In this document: positions 59,803-64,000 of the stretch, piece by piece
How the letters are laid out: the number at the start of each line of letters is the position of its first letter
Numbering within the stretch: the stretch's first letter is position 1
Assembly: GCF_003268025.1 (NCBI RefSeq)
Contig: NZ_QLUW01000001.1
Span: forward strand, 1,302,001 to 1,366,000
DNA length: 64,000 nt
Source of the DNA: Paenibacillus montanisoli
GTDB taxonomy: Bacteria; Bacillota; Bacilli; Paenibacillales; Paenibacillaceae
Direction of reading: 5' to 3'
Notes under the pieces: model-generated
Seen by the model: only the letters and a program-made list of their open reading frames with translations
The model's database searches: none
Told to the model about the DNA's origin: nothing
Translations under genes and position numbers: made by a program

Positions 59803-61182
59803 ATGGGAGTCTCATTTCGATTTATTCATGCGGCGGATTTGCACGTCGACAGTCCTTTCCGCGGATTGGCGGAGGCGCCCCCGCATGTGCGCGAGGCGCT
59901 CCAATCCTCGACGTTTCAAGCGGTTCGCAATTTGGTCGAGACGGCGTTGCGGGAAAAGGTTGATTTTGTTGTCGTTTCCGGGGATCTCTACGATACGGCC
60001 GACCGGTCGCTTCGCGCACAGCTTACGCTGCAGCGCGAATGGCAGCAGCTGCACGCCCAAGGCGTGCGGTTATTTGTCATTCACGGCAATCATGATCCGT
60101 TGTCCGGCGGCAAAGCCGACCTGGCATGGCCGGAGTCCGTCCATTTCTTCGGTGCGGACAAGGTGTCTAGCGTCCCTGCCTATACGAGGAGTGGAAGCTT
60201 GGCCGCTTATGTACATGGCATCTCTTACGGGACGCGGGCCGTAACCGCTAACTTAGCATCGGGCTATAAACCGGCGAACATGGAAGGCGTCTACCAAATA
60301 GCGCTGCTGCACGGCAACGTGGACGGCCATGCCGGGCATGATCCGTATGCCCCGTGCAGTTTGCAGGAGCTTGTCGGCGCGGGATTCCATTATTGGGCGC
60401 TTGGGCATATTCATCAGCGCGCCGTGCTGCATACATACCCGCATGTCGTTTATGCCGGAAATACGCAAGGGAGACATGCGAAGGAAACGGGAGCGAAGGG
60501 CTGCTATCTCGTCGATGTATCCGCATCGCATGAGACGAAGCTGCAGTTCATCCCGCTCGATGCGGTGCGCTGGGAGACGCTGCGCGTCTCAATCGAAGGT
60601 CTTGCGGCAGAGCAGTCGCTGATGGATGAGCTGGAGCGGACTGCTTTGGACGCATTGGAGCGCTGCGAAGGGAGACCGTTAGTAGCGAGAGTGTGCTTGG
60701 AGGGCCGAGGACAGCTGCATGGGCAGCTTACGAACCCCGGTTTCGCGCTGGAGCTGCTTGACGGCTTGAGGGAGCGCATCCGTCAAATGGAGGGGCCGGC
60801 GTCTCTGGCAGAAACGCCTTGGTGCTGGATTAGCGGCTTGGCGGCGGAAACCGGCGCGGAGCTGGATTTGGCCGTGCTGTCCGAAGAGGACAGCTTCATA
60901 GGGGAGCTTCTGCGGGGCAGCTATGCCTTGGAAGTGGACGAGCTGCAAGTTCTATTGGGCGAGGCGCTGCAGCCGCTATCGGCCCAAGCAAGATTGCGCA
61001 AGCTTGTCCGTTCGCTTCAGGAAGAGCATGCACAGCTGTGGCTGCAGCAAGCCCGCGAGATTGCTGCAGGACTGCTGATCGAGGATGCGGCGCCTCAACG
61101 CGAAGAGAAGCGACGTGACGAAACGGGGCAGAGCGCGGAGAACCGGCACGATGATGCATGGCAGGAAGGTGAACCGGAATGA
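59803..61182 (+). CDS. yhaO: SbcD-like DNA repair exonuclease subunit (YhaO)
   Basis: A 459-residue metallophosphoesterase of the Mre11/SbcD type: FIHAADLHVDSP with D12 and H14, VVVSGDLYD with D61, GNHDPL with N96/H97/D98, then ALGHIHQRAVL. With the neighbouring YhaN it should form an SbcCD-like nuclease acting on DNA ends and hairpins. The C-terminal domain (about 320-459) ends in a charged EKRRDETGQSAENRHDD tail. ATG 59803 behind GGGGAG. It overlaps yhaN by ATGA. Confidence 0.92.
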   Translation: MGVSFRFIHAADLHVDSPFRGLAEAPPHVREALQSSTFQAVRNLVETALREKVDFVVVSGDLYDTADRSLRAQLTLQREWQQLHAQGVRLFVIHGNHDPLSGGKADLAWPESVHFFGADKVSSVPAYTRSGSLAAYVHGISYGTRAVTANLASGYKPANMEGVYQIALLHGNVDGHAGHDPYAPCSLQELVGAGFHYWALGHIHQRAVLHTYPHVVYAGNTQGRHAKETGAKGCYLVDVSASHETKLQFIPLDAVRWETLRVSIEGLAAEQSLMDELERTALDALERCEGRPLVARVCLEGRGQLHGQLTNPGFALELLDGLRERIRQMEGPASLAETPWCWISGLAAETGAELDLAVLSEEDSFIGELLRGSYALEVDELQVLLGEALQPLSAQARLRKLVRSLQEEHAQLWLQQAREIAAGLLIEDAAPQREEKRRDETGQSAENRHDDAWQEGEPE

Positions 61183-64000
61183 AGCTGAACGGTCTTCAAG
61201 TGGAAGGCTTCGGGAAGCTGAGCGGTCTCGAATGCCGGTTGGATGCGCCCGTTACGGTCATTTTCGGGAGCAATGAAGCCGGGAAGAGCACGCTGCTGGC
61301 TTTTATTCGCGCCATGCTCTACGGCTTTGCCAATAAAGGCAATCCGGCAGAACGGCTTGAGCCGGTAAATGGCGGCCGGCATGGCGGACGATTGTTCTTT
61401 GAGGACCAATCCGGTCATTTTGTATTGGAACGATACAGCAGCGCTTCGGGCAAGGTCAACGTACGGCGGATAGACGCCGGCGGCGGGCCGGTGAACGACC
61501 GGATGGAGACGCTGAGTCAGGCGATGTGGGAGCGGCAGTTTCTGGGCGGCATCGGCGAGCGTCTTTTTCGCGAGTTATTCGCGATATCTCTATCGGAGCT
61601 GCAAGCGATCGGGATGTTGGAAGGGGATGAGCTGGGCAAGCAGCTCTATCATGCTGGCTGGAACGGCGGAAGCGCCATTGCCAAGACGGAGAAGCTCTTG
61701 AGCGGACAGCTTGATCTTCTGTTCCGGCCGCGCGGCAGCACGCAGCAGATGAACAAGCTGCTCAAGACGCTGGAAGAAATCGAAGCGCAGCTGCGCCAAG
61801 CTGAGGATGGCATTACGGCGTTCAATGAGCTGAGCATAGCTCTCGCTGATCTTGAAGCCGAGCAATCGGAGGCGGATGCGGGGTTGCCTGAGCTTCGCGA
61901 TAAGGCGGATCTGCTGCGTCGAGCGCTTCAGCTTCGCGAAGCATGGTTGAGCCGGGAGGCGCTTATGCGTGAACAGGAGACGTTAGTCGCAACGCCGAAG
62001 CTGGCCGCGGATGCCCGAGTTAAAATGGAGGCGCTAGTGGACGAAGCTGAACGTTTGCGGGCCGATCGGCAGCTTACATCCGATGCTGCGGATCACCATT
62101 CGCGGCTGCTTACTGAACTGGTCTATAATGACGAGCTCATCGCCTGCGCTGCCGAAATCGAATCGCTGCTGCTCTCAGCGGAGCATATCGACGCATCCAG
62201 GCAGCATTCGGCAGAGCTTGCAGCGGAGCTGCTCGAGCATGAGGAGGCGGTCGAGCGGCTGCTGCATCGCATTTCACCGGGCTGGACAGAGCGGGAGCTT
62301 CGCGATTTGCCGCTCGGCGTGGCTGATCGCGAGGCAGTCCGGGCATTCCGGTCCTCGCTGCAGGATGGAGCGAAGGCGTCAAGCGCCGCTCAAGCGGAGC
62401 TGCGTGCCGCTTCGCAGCAAGCAGCAGAAGCCGCGGCTCAACTGGCGGAGCTGGATTCGGCGGATCGGAGAGGGCCGACAGCATTCGGCGCAGCTGGCGA
62501 ATTCGAGCTGCTGCCGGATTCCGTGGAGTCGCTGCGTCTATCGATGCGTCAGCTCGAAGAGGTATGGCATGAGCTTGAGCTGGCGAAGCTGCGCGTTCTG
62601 CAGGAGGCGGAGGCGACGGTGCGCGGCAGGGAAGAGGCATCGCCGCTGCGGGCCCGCGACGGCGTTTACTGGGCTGCCGTCGGAGTGGCCGCCGCCGGCG
62701 CGGCCGCGCTGGCCGCGGCGGGCGAGCACGTCGCCGCGGCTGTCGCGGGCGCTGCCGCAGCCGCGTTCGCGGTCCCTGCGCTGCTGCGGCTTGCCGCGAA
62801 GCCCGGCAGCGCCGGGGCGCGCCGCAGGCAGGCTGCGCCAGGCGCTGCAGCGATGGCGCGAGGCAGCGGACGCGCGAGCCGCGGACGCGCCGGCGCATCG
62901 CACGAGGCGGACGCCCGTGCGATGGCAGCGTCAGCGGCGGCGGCGGTGCTGGCCGACGCCGAGAAGCGCGTCGCCGCCGCGGTGCGCCGGCTTGTGCGCG
63001 AGCCGGAGGCAGCGCTGCATGCGCTGCTCGCGCGCGAGGCGCCGCCCGGGCCGCAGCAGGCCGAGCTTGCCGCGGCGTACCGCCAGGCCGCGGCCGCGCG
63101 CGAAGGCGCCGGCGACGCCGGGCCGGCGCGGCTGCTTGCGCGCCTGCGCGCGGCGGCTGACGCGCGCCAGGACGAGCTGCGCCGGCGCGCCGGCACGGCC
63201 GAGCGCCGCGGCGAGCTCGCGCGCCGGCATGCGCGGCTGCGCGCGCAAGAAGAAGCCGCCCGCGCCGCGGTGGACCACGCGGCCGAAGCGGCTGATGCCA
63301 TCGCGGCCAGATGGCGCGAATGGCTGACCGAATGCGGCCTTCCGCCTCAACTAACGCCGGAAGGGGCCGCCGAAACGCTCGACCTCGCCGAGCAGGCGCT
63401 GCACCGGTTGCAGGCGCACAGCCGCGCAGCGGGCAAGCATGCCCGGCTGCAGGCGGAAATCGCCGCCTTCGAATCGGCGGCGGAGCAGCTGGCCGCAGCG
63501 TTCCCCGCTGCCGCTGGCCGCGCGCATGGCGATGCCTTCGCGGCCGTAAGCAGCCTGCATGCGGAAGCTGGCCGGCACATGGCGGCTAGCGTCAGAGCCG
63601 CAGAGCTGCAGGAAAGGCTGGGCGAGTTCGAACGCGAGGCAGCGCGTCAAGTTCAACACATTTCGGAGCTGGAAGAGAAGCGGCAGCGGTGGTACCTCGC
63701 CGCGAAGGCGGACAACGAGCTCCAGTGGCTGGCGGCGCTGCAGCGGTCCGAACGGCTCGCCGTCATTGAATCGGAGCTGTACAAGCTGGAAGCGGAGCTG
63801 GCGGCAGGGTTGACAAGCGGACAGCGTGAGAAGCTTGCCGCATGGTATGCCGCTTGCGACGACAATCAGCTTGCCGCGATGCTTCAGGACTGCAGCCGTG
63901 AACTCGAGCGGCTCGAGGCGCGGCGAAGCGAGCTGCTTGAGCTCATCGGACGCAAACGGCAGCGGTTGGAGCAGCTCCTGCAAAGCGGAGATAGGGCGAG
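61179..64000 (+). CDS. yhaN: SbcC/Rad50-like ATPase YhaN, 3' end outside window
   Basis: 940 codons are visible with the frame open to the window end. The N-terminus MKLNGLQVEGFGKLSGL, Walker A FGSNEAGKSTLLA (about 29-41) and ERLEPVNGGRHGGRL are of the AAA_27/YhaN type. Long coiled coils follow (about 180-470), then a hydrophobic Ala/Gly-rich stretch (about 490-535; YWAAVGVAAAGAAAL and following) that may be a transmembrane hairpin as in B. subtilis YhaN. The region 62640-63330 is very GC-rich and Ala/Arg-rich. Walker B and the stop are beyond the window. It starts in the yhaO stop (ATGA). Confidence 0.9.
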   Translation, partial: MKLNGLQVEGFGKLSGLECRLDAPVTVIFGSNEAGKSTLLAFIRAMLYGFANKGNPAERLEPVNGGRHGGRLFFEDQSGHFVLERYSSASGKVNVRRIDAGGGPVNDRMETLSQAMWERQFLGGIGERLFRELFAISLSELQAIGMLEGDELGKQLYHAGWNGGSAIAKTEKLLSGQLDLLFRPRGSTQQMNKLLKTLEEIEAQLRQAEDGITAFNELSIALADLEAEQSEADAGLPELRDKADLLRRALQLREAWLSREALMREQETLVATPKLAADARVKMEALVDEAERLRADRQLTSDAADHHSRLLTELVYNDELIACAAEIESLLLSAEHIDASRQHSAELAAELLEHEEAVERLLHRISPGWTERELRDLPLGVADREAVRAFRSSLQDGAKASSAAQAELRAASQQAAEAAAQLAELDSADRRGPTAFGAAGEFELLPDSVESLRLSMRQLEEVWHELELAKLRVLQEAEATVRGREEASPLRARDGVYWAAVGVAAAGAAALAAAGEHVAAAVAGAAAAAFAVPALLRLAAKPGSAGARRRQAAPGAAAMARGSGRASRGRAGASHEADARAMAASAAAAVLADAEKRVAAAVRRLVREPEAALHALLAREAPPGPQQAELAAAYRQAAAAREGAGDAGPARLLARLRAAADARQDELRRRAGTAERRGELARRHARLRAQEEAARAAVDHAAEAADAIAARWREWLTECGLPPQLTPEGAAETLDLAEQALHRLQAHSRAAGKHARLQAEIAAFESAAEQLAAAFPAAAGRAHGDAFAAVSSLHAEAGRHMAASVRAAELQERLGEFEREAARQVQHISELEEKRQRWYLAAKADNELQWLAALQRSERLAVIESELYKLEAELAAGLTSGQREKLAAWYAACDDNQLAAMLQDCSRELERLEARRSELLELIGRKRQRLEQLLQSGDRA

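Noticed and set aside
62083-63327. 414-codon plus-strand ORF in another frame of yhaN
   Set aside because: The yhaN frame is open from 61179 to the window end with clear Walker A and coiled-coil content; the other frame encodes Arg/Ser/Pro-rich nonsense typical of a GC-rich shadow.

Overview
The window reads as a chromosomal segment of a Paenibacillus- or Cohnella-like member of the Bacillales. The evidence is moderately GC-rich coding sequence, strong GGAGG-type ribosome binding sites, frequent TTG and GTG starts, a T-box leader, GlnR/TnrA-like and sigma-D-like sites, a YjcZ-type spore protein, and a gene order over the first 21 kb that closely follows the Bacillus subtilis hisS-to-yrrO block. 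No rRNA, tRNA, prophage, insertion sequence or CRISPR array was seen. Both window edges cut genes: hisS on the left, yhaN on the right.

Region 1 (1-21050) is a conserved translation, tRNA-modification and cell-wall block: hisS, aspS, tcdA, a YdeI-like gene, mntH, rarA, a CNNM/CBS membrane protein, mnmA (inverted), cymR, a cysteine desulfurase, yrrD, a small zinc-ribbon protein, an AI-2E-type permease, T-box-alaS, ireB, ruvX, two DUF1292 genes, mltG and two U32 tRNA hydroxylation genes. The desulfurase and MnmA form a tRNA thiolation pair, with CymR as sulfur regulator. TrhP1 and TrhP2 act on the same wobble uridines.

Region 2 (21050-34400) holds a chemotaxis receptor with a sigma-D-type promoter, a MerR regulator with a YugP-type metallopeptidase, the ammonium transporter amtB with two GlnR/TnrA-like boxes but no glnK, a 27-bp tandem repeat, a DUF294 nucleotidyltransferase with a DEDDh exonuclease, a JAMM peptidase, an MFS exporter, a TlpA/ResA thioredoxin, citramalate synthase, DNA polymerase IV and a ferredoxin.

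Region 3 (34400-42000) has a 46-residue membrane protein, pyrD, a small alarmone synthetase (relQ type), DUF309, a three-gene ABC-2 transporter, an RsuA-type pseudouridine synthase, a Cof-type HAD phosphatase and a 30-residue YjcZ-type protein.

Region 4 (42180-51503) is an accessory-looking patchwork of small plus-strand genes: five GNAT acetyltransferases, two nucleotidyltransferase-fold proteins, two lipoproteins, VanZ, LysE, an alpha/beta hydrolase, and a HisA homologue that looks like the eukaryotic HIS6 type.

Region 5 (51596-64000) has a glutathione-independent formaldehyde dehydrogenase, a GyrI-like protein behind a 19-bp-spacer dyad promoter, a DMT exporter, PhzF, the queD-queE-queC preQ0 operon, a diguanylate cyclase, and a glycosyltransferase followed by the SbcCD-like yhaO-yhaN pair. 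A LexA-like box sits in the promoter spacer ahead of that last operon. Coordinates were counted by hand from the numbered sequence. Family assignments come from recalled motifs and gene order, not from database searches.
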